Part shown: one piece after another, positions 1 to 9,439 of the stretch
How the letters are laid out: each line of letters begins with the position of its first letter
Numbering within the stretch: position 1 is the first letter of the stretch
Source of the DNA: Mansonella perstans
Taxonomy: Eukaryota; Nematoda; Chromadorea; Rhabditida; Onchocercidae
Direction of reading: 5' to 3'
Length of the DNA: 21,469 nt
Assembly (NCBI GenBank): GCA_037074765.1
Contig: JBAMDO010000443.1
Location: 1 to 21,469 of the forward strand
Made by a program: the position numbers and the translations under genes
Notes under the pieces: model-generated
Database searches by the model: none
Told to the model about the DNA's origin: nothing
What the model saw: the letters and a program-made list of their open reading frames with translations, nothing else

Positions 1-536
1 TTTGTTTGTCGTTGATTGTCAATTAGTTGTGCGCTTGGATCACTGTCGATTGTGCAGTAAGAAATTACTGAATTTCGGATATACACCTGTTCAATTCACT
101 TATAGCCAGATTTTCATAAAATTGTTGTAAAATTCCAATTTTCTTAATAGGAAGTAAAGAAAATCTATTTTTTTGAAAATTTGGCTCACTTTTATCGTTC
201 GAACCGTTTGCATGCTAATAAAAAAATTTCCTAACCTGTTTCAAAATCATTAATTGAATTCGATGCAGAAGTAAAGTATTGCAGGCTATCAGCTGCTGTC
301 AGATCAAGACATTCAAAAAAAAATAAAAAAATTTTTCGAGAAAAGGTAAAGAACAAAAAATCTTAATAGTAAAAAAGTCAAGAGGCAAAAAAAAATTGAA
401 AATATCAACTGCTGTAACTTCTTTTGTTGTGTTTTTATTTGCTTCAAAATTTTAAACTATGAATTTGTATCAAAAATTTTTATATCAAAAATCAGTAATT
501 TCCAAATAGACAGTCCTTCCATACATCTATCCATCG
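1..536. other. Upstream region, no gene recognised
   Basis: AT-rich sequence upstream of the putative signal-peptide exon. I see no open frame with family resemblance and no RNA gene. It would contain the promoter of the receptor gene, and possibly a trans-splice acceptor just before the ATG at 537 (an AAATAGACAG stretch near 505-514), but neither can be shown from sequence. Confidence 0.5.
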
Positions 537-615
537 ATGTATTATACCAAATATCGATTATTAATTTCACTGGCATTGCTGTCATTAAACTTAATTCAAT
601 GGGTACACGCATTAA
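537..615 (+). CDS. let-23: Receptor exon 1, putative signal peptide
   Basis: The ATG at 537 opens a basic-then-hydrophobic N-terminus (MYYTKYR, then LLISLALLSL) ending in a plausible signal-peptidase site after VHA. The proposed donor, A|GTCATA at 615/616, is weak, but it leaves phase 1, exactly what exon 2 needs, giving VHAL-I-C as the mature start. Intron 1 would be about 1.5 kb. The signal-like sequence and matching phase support it; no homology does, so another first exon is possible. Confidence 0.45.
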
Positions 616-2158
616 GTCATATGGCTGAGCTGTATGAGACATCACGAAACTGTTTATTGTTGTGTATAGTATTTCAAAATATAATTATTTCAGGAAAATT
701 TAAATTTTTAAATCACAATTTGACAATATTTCATGAATATTGCTGTCCATAATCTTACTTATTTTAGTTTAAATTAATGTTAAAATTGAGCTAATTTCTA
801 GGATTTCAAGGAAATAAATTGAGAGGCAATTTTTTCGAACTTTTTCTTCTAATGCATTAAAAAATTTATGTGAAAATTTAATGAATAAAAAAATTTTTTA
901 TCGTGTTTAATTTATTGTTATATAAATTTAGTTTCCTTTTTTTAAAATAAAAACTCAAAAAAAAAAATTATTAACAAAAGCAAATGACTGATACCCTATC
1001 AACAACAAAGTCTCGTTATTTTGCTTTTAATATTTTTTCATCAAATATTCAACTTTTTTTCTCATATAAAATTTATTTAATTAAATAGTGTACAATTATG
1101 GTTAGAACATATAAATAAAATGAAATAAACAGTATTTAGGAATTATAACAACAAGTATTGTTTTTTTTTGGCCAACCAATCATTCTAATTAATCGTACTA
1201 GGATCTTTCGGTGTTACCAGCCTTTCTTATTTAATTTTCTACAATACATACTAATAGCATTATTGCTAAAGACAGGCCCATCTTAAAATATCGTATGACA
1301 TTTATTTGATAAGCTTAGAAAACCTCATTACTCTCTCTATTTTCTCATTACTCTATCTCTCTCAATTTTCTCACTATTCGCTCGCTTCACTCTTTTTTTT
1401 AGAAATTGAAATCAGCAACATGTATATCAATTAACATAAAATAACATTGATTAGTCGTTCGTTTAGTTCTTTTTAATAAATTTAAAGGCTAAAAGCAATG
1501 ATTCTTAAATGAAATAGTTGAGAGTATTTATTAGAATTAGGCCCAAATATTTAACAAAATACCAATTTGCATCAATCAGAAAAAATAAATAAAATTTAAA
1601 AATTATTTACAGTAAATTATTTACATTAAAGTTATATGCTTCCAAGTGCGCGAATTGTTCAGTTAGAACAGAAAGGCAAAGTAAATTTAAACATTTTGCC
1701 AAAATTTTTTTTCGACATTCCAGTTTATAAAAATTTCTAACGGAATTTTACATTCCTAATGATAAAATTTTTTTCTTGGTATATCTTTAAGATTGCCAAA
1801 ATGCAAATTTGTTGTCGTTCTAAATTTTGATTGCATCCGTTTAATTTTATTGTATACTTTTTATATACTTTATGTATATCCTGAAAATGTGATTTTTGCA
1901 AATTTTTAGAGTAAATATTTCTAAAACTCTTTTCCTTAACTACTTTAAGCAACCTATGTTTGTTTGCTTGAATTGTTTCAGGATATATAACTTTTGACTA
2001 CTCCAGAGTGTTGTAATGTTGCATTTGTCAATAATGATGAAATTCTATAGTCCGAACTTTAAACTGCATTTCACGGTGAAAGATGAAAAAAAGCAGGAAA
2101 ATAAGACCCGTAAACTGTTAAAGTTCTTGAGATATAATTTATTTTCTGTAATTTTTAG
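616..2158 (+). other. Intron 1, no coding content seen
   Basis: AT-rich stretch with homopolymer runs and a CT-rich tract at 1326-1393. Short open frames on either strand have no recognisable domain or codon bias. No exon consistent with the receptor is visible before 2159. Confidence 0.4.
1326..1393 (+). repeat. CT-rich (pyrimidine) tract in intron 1
   Basis: Repeated TCTC and CTCT blocks (for example ACTCTCTCTATTTTCTC) make a pyrimidine-rich stretch of about 70 bp in an otherwise AT-rich intron. Simple sequence; a GAGA-type regulatory role is conceivable but nothing in the sequence proves it. Confidence 0.5.
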
Positions 2159-2343
2159 TTTGCTTTGGAATAGATGAAGATGGACCGGAACTGCATGTCG
2201 AGAATCGAATTAACCAGCTAATGAGGCAATATCGGAATTGCACTCGACTTTATGGGAATCTGGAAATAACCAACATAAAACAGGAACATCTGAATGGAAC
2301 TGATCCGGAAAAATTTTTCAGTTTTTTAGATCATATTGAACAG
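2159..2343 (+). CDS. let-23: Receptor exon 2, start of L1 domain
   Basis: Acceptor TTTTTAG before 2159, donor CAG|GTTCTT after 2343. The translation begins CFGIDEDGPEL and contains LMRQYRNCTRLYGNLEIT, the hallmark of the first receptor L domain (a conserved Cys, then NC, then GNLEIT). Frame is open throughout and ends in phase 0. Confidence 0.93.
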
Positions 2344-2663
2344 GTTCTTTTTGTGATTCATATTTTAATTGATCAATGATTTTTCGTTTTTTGATTTTAC
2401 CAATCTATTTAGCGGTTTTCTTTCACTCAGATACTTTTTGGAGCTGTCGACTAATATTCATTCAGAATTTGCTAAACTTGGCACAGAATTCATGACATTG
2501 GTTTTAGAAATTAATATGATCTGAACTGATCGATTGATCGTGGAGTTTTTCAGTTTTTGACCTATTCAAATAAATTAATCAGAGTAAAATTCAGCCAAAA
2601 TTTGATATTTGTTGAAATTACAATTACATATAACTCATGTTTTTATTTCGTAAGCAATTTTAG

Positions 2664-2820
2664 ATTACCGGTTATCTATTGATCTATGCAAATGATTTCG
2701 AACGAATTACGCTACGAAATTTGGAAATAATTTGGGGTGAAACGCTGCATAAAGATATAGGAGCAATAAATATAAGCTATAATCATAATTTAAAATATGT
2801 CAATATGCCAAAATTAAGAA
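2664..2820 (+). CDS. let-23: Receptor exon 3, L1 domain
   Basis: Acceptor ATTTTAG before 2664, donor A|GTAAAG after 2820. The reading ITGYLLIYANDFERITLRNL is the leucine-rich core of the L1 beta-helix (family pattern: xTGYxLIxxNxxxRIxLxNLxII). Open frame, ends phase 1. Confidence 0.93.
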
Positions 2821-2996
2821 GTAAAGTTTTAAATTATCAATTAAATTAGCCAATGTATCATCATCATCACTCAGTGTATTTTTTAATTCTTTTTTTTAAA
2901 ATCTATTAATAAAAAAAATGAGAAAAACTATTTGCATATTTCACAACGTTAAAGTTATTTGATGATATAATTTGAAAAAATATTTTTATAATTCAG

Positions 2997-3073
2997 GTAT
3001 TCGGCAAGGTGACATAGTGCTAACGAATAATCCATATTTATGTAATTGGAACAGTACTGTATCCTATTACGAA
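2997..3073 (+). CDS. let-23: Receptor exon 4, end of L1 domain
   Basis: Acceptor ATTCAG before 2997, donor GAA|GTATAA after 3073. Reads IRQGDIVLTNNPYLCNW, matching the NNPxLC turn that closes the first L domain in EGF receptors. Starts in phase 1 as exon 3 requires and ends in phase 0. Confidence 0.9.
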
Positions 3074-3190
3074 GTATAATTTAAAATTATTTATGTAATA
3101 ATTTTAAATGAAAATGACACACCACATTACCTGTCAAAATTTCAATAAGATCATTTAAATAGCTGTTTAAAAATTAAAAAAGATATTTAG

Positions 3191-3323
3191 ATTACGGGTG
3201 AAAAAAATGGATTACGAGTGCGATTTCTCGATAATTTTAAAGAATGTAAAAATAATGAAACTGAATGCGCAAAAAAATGTGGTAATCATTGTTGGGGACC
3301 AACTGAGGAAATGTGTCAAACAG
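3191..3323 (+). CDS. let-23: Receptor exon 5, start of first Cys-rich region
   Basis: Acceptor TATTTAG before 3191, donor CAG|GTCTGA after 3323. Contains CAKKCGNHCWGPTEEMCQ, the furin-like signature C...C...CWG....C of the first Cys-rich region. Open, phase 0 to phase 1. Confidence 0.92.
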
Positions 3324-3470
3324 GTCTGATCAAATCATTTTTATTCCAGGCATTGGTCAAAAATTGATCATTTTTGAAATATGAAAAAAATGAATGCAAT
3401 TTCATTTTTTCTTTTATTCTTTAGAATATACTTAGAAAAAATCCTGAAAAACAAAGTATCGTAATTTTAG

Positions 3471-3601
3471 TATATCGTTCAATATGTCCAGATTATTGTG
3501 CAGCACATTCCTGCTATAAAAGTGAAAGCGACCAAAAGTTACATTGCTGTGACGAAGAATGCACTGCAGGTTGTAGTGGTAGCGGCCCAACTGCTTGCGT
3601 T
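3471..3601 (+). CDS. let-23: Receptor exon 6, first Cys-rich region
   Basis: Acceptor AATTTTAG before 3471. Reads ICPDYCAAHSCY, then CCDEECTAGCSGSGPTAC: the C-C...C..GC.G.....C pattern in which family members place the dimerisation region. I place the donor at GTT|GTTCGT (3601/3602), because this gives CVAC at the join with exon 7 and keeps the usual CxxC spacing. Confidence 0.88.
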
Positions 3602-3963
3602 GTTCGTTATTATTTCAGTTATTTTTTTTAAATGTTTAAATTTTTCGCAAATTTCAAGCAATTTTATATTTATTTTTTGACAAACTGAAAAATATTATTT
3701 AAAGTTGAAATAAAAATTTTCAAAAAAAAAAAGGACATAATAAATTATTTTGAGCAAACATTAATTTTTGTAAAATTTCATTTAAAAAAGTTTTTATTCA
3801 AAAAAAAAATTCCACGCAAAATGAAAATGTTAGTTTTTTGTTGATTTTTTAATTTAACTATCATTTGATAAATTTGTATATCTTCAAAAATTATCTGTAA
3901 GTGTTTCATTTCTTTTTTTTTTGTTACCGTAACAAATTATAATTAATCAATTAACATTTTTAG

Positions 3964-4105
3964 GCTTGTGCTCATTTCGAGCAAGATTCGAAATGCGTAA
4001 CACACTGTAATGGATTATTGAAGTATGATATTTTCCAGAAAATAGTGATAAGACATCCCGATCCACGATACATTTATGATCGACACTGCGTAAAGCAATG
4101 TCCAG
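3964..4105 (+). CDS. let-23: Receptor exon 7, first Cys-rich region
   Basis: Acceptor TTTTAG before 3964, donor CCAG|GTTTGT after 4105. Reads ACAHFEQDSKCVTHCNGLLK and ends HCVKQCP; in the family this stretch carries the C..F...C...CP...Y pattern and the dimerisation arm. Open, ends phase 1. Confidence 0.9.
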
Positions 4106-4304
4106 GTTTGTTATTGAAAAAAATGTGGAATTTGTTTATTTGTTTTATTAGTCATTTTCGAAGAGTATTTATACTTTTATGTTTGAAATATTTTTAGATG
4201 TTTAGAATTAATGTTAAAATAGAAAAATTCAGTAAGTAAATTTCATGTAAAATTTTAAATTATATGAAAATTATCGGAGTAAAATTTTTCAATAACTCTT
4301 ATAG

Positions 4305-4421
4305 ATGAGACACTTATCCAGAAAGAAGTTTGTACTGCCTATTGTGCACCAGGCTATTGGCATGACCCGGTTAAAAATACTCGAATTTGTGAGATATGCC
4401 CCAAAGGAATATGCCCAAAAG
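4305..4421 (+). CDS. let-23: Receptor exon 8, end of first Cys-rich region
   Basis: Acceptor CTTATAG before 4305, donor AAAG|GTAAAC after 4421. Reads VCTAYCAPGYWHD and CEICPKGICPK, the last Cys pairs before L2. Phase 1 in, phase 1 out. Followed by a 567-bp intron with a minisatellite. Confidence 0.9.
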
Positions 4422-4651
4422 GTAAACATTACAGCGATTTTCCTTAAAAATGGCAATTTTTATGATTACATCTTTTAGTTGTAAAAAAAAAATATGCAAT
4501 TATTAAATTAACATTTTAAATGCTCAATGACCATATGAAAACTTAAATTTTGAAAATGCAACACAATATTTCGCGAAAAATATTATTTATATTTCCGTTT
4601 GGAACTTTTCAAAGTTTAACTTAATAATTGTTAGGATGCTACTTGGAATGA

Positions 4652-4974
4652 CCTTAGAGTAATACGGTTCACTTTCTCAGGAAATAAATACCTTATTAGG
4701 ACTAATACTGCTGACTGTTTTAGGAGATACCTTAATTAAGACCAATACTATTTACTGTTTTATGGAAATATCTTAATTAAAACAAATGCTATTCACTATC
4801 TTATGGAAATACCTTAAATAAGGTTGATATTGTTTACTTTCAGTATAGAAATACCATAATTAGGATCGATACTGCCTACTGCCCTCCTATGGAAATACCT
4901 TAATTATAACTAATACTGTTTATTTACTTGCAAAATACCTTAAATAGGATTCAGTATTGTTTAATTATCTAATA
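4652..4974 (+). repeat. Degenerate minisatellite, about eight units of about 40 bp, in intron 8
   Basis: Units share the frame ACCTTAATTAgGAcTAATACTGtTTACT followed by a TATGGAAAT-like end (family consensus by eye, not one contiguous copy). Units begin near 4652, 4692, 4731, 4772, 4813, 4855, 4900 and 4938. Copies differ at many positions, so the array is old. Confidence 0.8.
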
Positions 4975-4988
4975 TTAGATTTTTTTAG

Positions 4989-5114
4989 CTTGTGTCATGA
5001 ACGAAGCAATAGATTCGTTTAATATTGGAAGTTTAGCAAACTGTACAGTTATCGAAGGTTTCATTAAGATTTTACGGCACACATTTAAAACTCATACAAA
5101 GTTTTTTCCGATGG
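4989..5114 (+). CDS. let-23: Receptor exon 9, start of L2 domain
   Basis: Acceptor TTTTTTAG before 4989, donor ATGG|GTATAT after 5114. Reads DSFNIGSLANCTVIEGFIKI, the second receptor L domain opening (xxNCTxIxGxLxI). It is the last exon before reading-frame faults appear. Confidence 0.92.
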
Positions 5115-5329
5115 GTATATTTGACTACTTTTTTATTTGAATTGTCTTTATTTTACACTTTGAAATTTATAAGTCAAAAAAGAAAAAACTGCAATGAATT
5201 AGGAAAATTTTATTCGAATCGAATTAGATTTATTACATTGTTTTTCTTCTGCATTCATCATTCCATTCATATGTTAGTTAAAACTTTGAAAAGGCTGAAA
5301 TCTAAAGAAATAAAGAATTAAATTTTCAG

Positions 5330-5490
5330 GCTATCAACAAAGAATACATCAGGATTAACATTTGAAATGTTGGAAATTTTGAAAATATAGAAATTGTTAC
5401 CGAATATGTGTTTATTCAAGCTGGTGAATATTCACCTACATCATTAAGCTTTCTTCGTAATTTGAAAACCATTGAAGGACGAAAACTTAG
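5330..5490 (+). CDS. let-23: Receptor exon 10, L2 domain, two apparent one-base losses
   Basis: Acceptor TTTTCAG before 5330, donor CTTAG|GTAAAT after 5490. The phase from exon 9 gives GYQQRIHQD; the frame then shifts to LTFEMLEIL and again to NIEIVTEYVFIQAGEYSPTS, which is clearly L2 (family: L..L..V.EITG...IQ). The shifts fit a missing T at TT 5355-5356 and a missing base in TTTT 5377-5380 or AAAA 5382-5385. With both restored, the exon ends in phase 2 as exon 11 requires. As written, a TAA at 5356-5358 ends the frame. Confidence 0.85.
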
Positions 5491-5687
5491 GTAAATAATA
5501 TCATTTGAGATCTTTTTATTTTTTCAATTGTACTTTTTTGCTAAACTTTTTTTCCTTTTCATCTAATATTTTGATTGAATTAAAGCATGTAAAAATTGAA
5601 ACAGATTTAAAGAAGGAAAAAATTCCCTAAAAGAATTCATTTAATTTAAGATAAATATGTTGTAGCTTAAAACTGTTATTATTTCAG

Positions 5688-5898
5688 TGGTCAACAATAT
5701 TCATTAGTAATTAGTAACAATGATAACTTACAAGAACTTGGATTACGGTCATTAAAAAGAATACGAAACGGGCGTGTATACATCGTGAATAATAAACAAC
5801 TTTGTTATGTTGATTTTTACGAAACTATTGGACGATAATGATGCAAACAGATAATGTTGCTGATTTGGTTGTAGTAATGACAAACAATCAATTTTGCA
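5688..5898 (+). CDS. let-23: Receptor exon 11, end of L2 domain, one apparent one-base loss
   Basis: Acceptor TTTCAG before 5688, donor TGCA|GTAAGA after 5898. Reads SGQQYSLVISNNDNLQELGL, then LRSLKRIRNGRVYIVNNKQL and CYVDF, the last turns of L2 (family: LGLRSLxxIxxGxVxIxxNxxLCY). After ETIG the frame runs into TAATGA unless one base is added at GG 5830-5831; it then continues to NNQFC and the donor in the correct phase. Confidence 0.88.
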
Positions 5899-5983
5899 GT
5901 AAGATATTTATTATACTTATAACGATTATTATTAATTACAAATTATTTTACTCAATAGGTATTTGCAAATATATTTTTTTTAG

Positions 5984-6114
5984 CTGAAAATGATAAACAT
6001 TGTGATGATGCTTGTGATCCACGTTATGGATGTTGGGTGCAGGACCAAAATGTGTGCTGAATGCAATGATTACAATGTTGAAGGAGAATGCTCCGAAGAT
6101 TGTCCTTTAGAAGA
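5984..6114 (+). CDS. let-23: Receptor exon 12, start of second Cys-rich region, two apparent one-base losses
   Basis: Acceptor TTTTTAG before 5984, donor GAAGA|GTTATT after 6114. Reads HCDDACDPRYGCW, then, after a shift at GGG 6035-6037, GAGPK, and after a second at AAAA 6047-6050, MCAECNDYNVEGECSEDCP. This is the furin-like CWG.GP..C..C.....G.C...CP module. With both bases restored the exon ends in phase 2 and joins exon 13 correctly. Confidence 0.87.
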
Positions 6115-6208
6115 GTTATTTTATTTTTTTTTTAATCACCACTAAAATTTTACAGTCAGTCTTGAAATGATTAATTTGTTAATTTAAATTCTATTAATGC
6201 ATTTTAAG

Positions 6209-6415
6209 ATATTATGTTGCGGGTAAAAATTGCCATAAATGTCATGAGTTATGCCGAAGTTGTAATGGACCAACATTGCAAGATTGCACCGAATGCAAGC
6301 ATTATCGCATGCAGAAAGGTCATGAAAAGGAATGCGTATTAGAATGTCCATCGGCTACACATTATAAACACAAAAATGAATGTCTACTATGCAGTCCAGC
6401 ATGCTATAATTTTGG
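6209..6415 (+). CDS. let-23: Receptor exon 13, second Cys-rich region
   Basis: Acceptor TTTTAAG before 6209, donor TTTGG|GTTCGA after 6415. Open frame: YYVAGKNCHKCHELCRSCNG, then CTECKHYRMQKGHEKECVLE and CLLCSPACYNFG. These are two furin-like half-modules with regular CxxC pairs. Splice phases 2 in and 2 out fit both neighbours. Confidence 0.9.
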
Positions 6416-6572
6416 GTTCGATATTTTTTTCAAATTTTAATCTAAATTATCAAATTTCAAATTGTTATTATTTCAATACTAAAATCATTTATCACTATTG
6501 ATTGCTTTTTCTTAAAAAAAAAATAAATAGAAAATGAAATTTTTTTATTTTCTACAATTTGAAATTTTTAAG

Positions 6573-6762
6573 TTGTACTGGCCCAAGTAATAGAGTGGGC
6601 GAAAATGGTTGCAATAAATGCAATTATGCAAAACGTATTGATGACGCAAACATTTTATGCCTATATTATACGGGTCATTCAAAAGATGTATGTGAAGAAA
6701 ATGGCTTATATAATTACTATCTTACAGCAGCAGCAACTTATGAAGGGCTTGTTGAGAGATTT
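6573..6762 (+). CDS. let-23: Receptor exon 14, second Cys-rich region
   Basis: Acceptor TTTTTAAG before 6573, donor TTT|GTAAGT after 6762. Joined to exon 13 it reads FG-CTGPSNRVGENGCNKC, the CTGPG...C..C signature, then CLYYTGHSKDVCEENGLYNY. It continues as a short open run into the intron, but the strong GTAAGT donor marks its end. Confidence 0.88.
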
Positions 6763-6871
6763 GTAAGTTTTTTTTTTATTTTAGCTTCTAGCAGTTTATT
6801 TATGAAATTAGTTGCCAACTAAACGTAATGAAAAAAATGAGTTAAGGAGGTAAAGAAAAAGTAAAATTTAG

Positions 6872-6945
6872 TCATGCATGGCTATTTATTTCTAAAATTC
6901 ATTCAAAATCATGCATGGCTATTTATTTCTAAAATTCATTCAAAA
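6872..6945 (+). repeat. Exact 37-bp tandem duplication in intron 14
   Basis: 6872-6908 and 6909-6945 are identical over 37 bp (each starts TCATGCATGGC and ends ATTCAAAA). Perfect identity points to a recent duplication or a collapsed or expanded read artefact. It lies in the 505-bp intron between exons 14 and 15. Confidence 0.95.
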
Positions 6946-7267
6946 CATATGAATGTTTCTGATTTCTCAATTTTTTAGATTCGTATTTAAAATAAAATGT
7001 TTAAATTATGAATTCGAAATGGTTTTTCGATAAGCTTATAATTTAAAGACAAGAAAAAAATTTGCAAATAGTGTAAAGCTTTTTTGCTGCAATAATGGCG
7101 CTCTCATGCTAGCAATACTGGTAATATTTTTGTAACAGTAACATTTTGTGATAATTCATTTTGTAACTTAACCGTTTCCGTGTAGCAGTGCAATAGCTTA
7201 TATTTGAAACAGATTCCAAAATATGCTTTTCAAAAATTTCGTGAAATTTTTAATAGATTTTTTTCAG

Positions 7268-7404
7268 GAATGTAGAATATGTAGTGAAGAATGTTCAACT
7301 TGTACTGGTTACGGACCACTTGTAGAACAACATGGTTGTGAATGTATGAATTATATTTCGAACTCTAGATCCAATGGCCGTTATTGCACAATGGAGTGCA
7401 AAGC
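7268..7404 (+). CDS. let-23: Receptor exon 15, second Cys-rich region
   Basis: Acceptor TTTTTTCAG before 7268, donor AAAGC|GTAATT after 7404. Reads ECRICSEECSTCTGYGPLVE, then GCECMNY and RYCTMECKA: C..C...C..C.G.GP pattern. Phase 0 in, phase 2 out. Confidence 0.9.
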
Positions 7405-7527
7405 GTAATTTTAGGCTTATGAATTTTGCTTAAAATATTTTATTTGTAGATCTTAAATCTCATTCAATTAAAATTTTGGCGGTTTATAAAGTACTATTTA
7501 TTTTGATATAATAGTATTATTGTTCAG

Positions 7528-7681
7528 AGATTCATTTATGGTACGACCCAAATCAGAGCATATTACTGGTGAATGTGAACTATGTAGTGAACTATGTGAA
7601 CCATCAAAGGGTTGCAAAGGTCCTGGTCCCTCAAACTGTACACGATGTGCCAAAGCTGGTATTTTAAAAAACGATAGTTTG
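7528..7681 (+). CDS. let-23: Receptor exon 16, second Cys-rich region
   Basis: Acceptor GTTCAG before 7528, donor TTG|GTTCGT after 7681. Reads ECELCSELCEPSKGCKGPGP, then SNCTRCAKAGILKNDSL, a typical furin-like module near the membrane (CxxCHxxC...C.GPG...C..C). Open frame, phase 2 in, phase 0 out. Confidence 0.9.
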
Positions 7682-7844
7682 GTTCGTACTTTTTTTAAAA
7701 TTCAAAAAATTTTTATTACATTTTTCATCAACAAATCTGATATTGTTTAACCTATCAAATTCAATTTTCGTTTATTTTTTCAAATTAGTAACTAGTAAAT
7801 TGAAAAATTAATTTCTTGTCTAATTAACGAGATTTGTTCGTTAG

Positions 7845-7916
7845 CTTTGCATGGAACAATGTCCGGAAGGTTATAAGACAGATTATACGACTGGTATCTG
7901 TGAAAAGATCTAGGGA
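7845..7916 (+). CDS. let-23: Receptor exon 17, last Cys-rich module, in-frame UAG
   Basis: Acceptor CGTTAG before 7845, donor GGGA|GTAAGG after 7916. Reads LCMEQCPEGYKTDYTTGICE, then KI and a TAG at 7911-7913. The exon as written ends in phase 0, but the transmembrane exon needs phase 2. Adding one base in AAAA 7903-7906 and one in GGG 7913-7915 removes the stop and restores the phase together, which is why I read the stop as secondary. A genuine early stop, giving a secreted ectodomain, cannot be excluded. Confidence 0.75.
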
Positions 7917-8142
7917 GTAAGGATGAACTTCGTGCAGGTTTTCTTGAATCAAGGTTACAAATTTTGTCTTCTTTGAAATAATATATAAAATAAGTTATTT
8001 TCTTAATGAATTCTTCGCAGCTAAGCAATGCTTATTTAGTAACTAAGAGCAAGAATTAGATAGCCCTCTCAAAGTATTCTGAAAAGAATGAACTTCGCCA
8101 CTGAAAATATCATGAAATTCCTGAGAAAATAATTCATTTCAG

Positions 8143-8233
8143 GCCAACATACATAATCATAATAAGTGCATTGTGCGGAGCTAGTGTTATCGGTATTTTA
8201 GTGGTTTGTTTTAATTTCTTTCTTATAAAAGAG
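8143..8233 (+). CDS. let-23: Receptor exon 18, transmembrane segment
   Basis: Acceptor CATTTCAG before 8143, donor GAG|GTAATA after 8233. In the frame G|CCA ACA, it reads PTYIIIISALCGASVIGILV then VCFNFFLIKE: a single hydrophobic span of about 23 residues followed by Lys-Glu, as expected between the last Cys module and the juxtamembrane region. Confidence 0.82.
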
Positions 8234-8763
8234 GTAATATAACATATTTTTTTTAATGCTTCAAACATTAATGTTTCTTCCGGAATTTAATTTCACTAGT
8301 TTTTTTTTTCTATTGCAATCGAATCTCTTTGATTCGAGTAAAATGAGACATACTATATTCTTTCTTTGACCTTTTATTTGAAAGAAATAATATAACAGAT
8401 TTTTTTTTGATTGCTTTAAGCACTAGTATTTTTTCCGGAATTACTCTAACAACCCCCCATATTATCTCGTAATATTTGGGATAGATTTGCTTCATTACTT
8501 TTTGCTTGAAAATACTCCGCGCTGATTTTTTTACTCAAATTTCGTTTCTGATTACATTTCTTTTCAAATTAATTTGTATTTTTGATTTGTATTTTCGTAC
8601 TGTCATTGTAAATTTAATGAAACATTAATTCTTAAATTCTATATCAAATTGGAATATTTTTAGATAAACCATTTCTTTTGTTCCATTTCGGTGAAAAAAA
8701 AATTACTCGAAGGAAATGCAAATTTTTGTTTTAGTTGTAGCAAAACTCTCAGATACATTTTAG

Positions 8764-8955
8764 GCTATCACAGTAAGTTGTTTGAAAAATAAAAGACGTG
8801 ATCGAAGAGAGATTGAAATGAACGTACCAAGCGAACAAACAGATTCATCCATGCAGCCAAATATGTCAACTCTTTGTGTTATTAGAAGTGAAAGTCTTGA
8901 AAAGACACAGTAATCACTTGAACAAGGTGCATTTGGAACTGTTTTCTTGGCATGA
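8764..8955 (+). CDS. let-23: Receptor exon 19, juxtamembrane and broken kinase glycine loop
   Basis: Acceptor TTTTAG before 8764, phase 0. Reads AITVSCLKNKRRDRREIEMN, a basic membrane-proximal stretch, and later VIRSESLEKTQ, then TAA at 8911-8913. The same frame continues SLEQGAFGTVFLA to TGA at 8953. EQGAFGTV matches the GxGxFGxV loop of EGFR-family kinases except that the first Gly is Glu (GAA, one change from GGA). No kinase residues follow, and repeat block A starts within about 20 bp. Confidence 0.8.
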
Positions 8956-9245
8956 TTTATCAATATATATTATCTTAGACCATATTTAATTACACTGGAT
9001 AATATTGGTTCATGTTTAATTACACTGGTCCTCGATCACGTTTAGTTTTTTTTGATTAGTATGATATGAACAAAGGTGTTGTAAGTATAATTTTATTTAG
9101 ATAAGAGAATAAAAATGCTAAAAATGCGTCGGTTTCTAACAACGTAAATTACAAACATACTTTCTCTAGGTTTGACCATTAGAAATTGACCATAGCATTT
9201 GATGATTGATGCGATTTATGTTCCACAGATGTAATACTTTAACTG
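8956..9245 (+). repeat. Repeat block A, copy 1
   Basis: Matches 12160-12445: shared runs include TAAGTATAATT, TTTAGATAAGAGAATAAAAATG, AGAAATTGA.CATAG and TTCCACAGATGT. It begins just after the last receptor codons and includes a short internal duplication (TTTAATTACACTGG at about 8986 and 9018). No coding potential. (The second run is interrupted by copy-specific bases.). Confidence 0.75.
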
Positions 9246-9439
9246 CACACAGTTTGGGCATTACCTCTAAGAGCAAAAAGCATAAAAATGTATAAGTCCT
9301 TTCAAATCGTTCAACAAATATGTACACATAAAATGTTTCACTGTTCGAAAATACGATCCCCCGTAAGATTGAAATTTATATGGCCATACACTTGCAATGC
9401 AACAATTTTGCAATCCATATACAATACAAATCACATTGA

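Larger units (their letters stand above)
537..8955 (+). pseudogene. let-23: EGF-receptor (LET-23-like) gene, ectodomain to start of kinase; kinase core absent
   Basis: Nineteen exons are laid out in the order of an EGF/ErbB receptor: signal peptide (about residues 1-25), L1 (27-170), Cys-rich 1 (180-345), L2 (345-505), extended Cys-rich 2 (505-805), one membrane span (about 808-830) and juxtamembrane segment, ending in a kinase glycine loop remnant EQGAFGTV. The roughly 800-residue ectodomain is longer than in vertebrate EGFR and resembles invertebrate receptors, which have extra furin-like repeats. Splice phases agree across exon joins 1-9 and, if single missing bases are allowed, across the rest. 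Known role of the family: receptor tyrosine kinase for EGF-like ligands at the plasma membrane, acting through Ras/MAPK. Here the protein would stop at TAA 8911, the first glycine of the loop reads Glu, and no catalytic core follows. I call it a broken or truncated receptor; a homopolymer-contracted assembly of a real gene with displaced kinase exons is the main alternative. Confidence 0.7.

Noticed and set aside
5121..5321. 66-codon frame after exon 9
   Set aside because: It is intron 9, between a good donor at 5114/5115 and acceptor at 5329/5330; composition is Phe/Lys/Asn-rich as expected for translated AT-rich intron.
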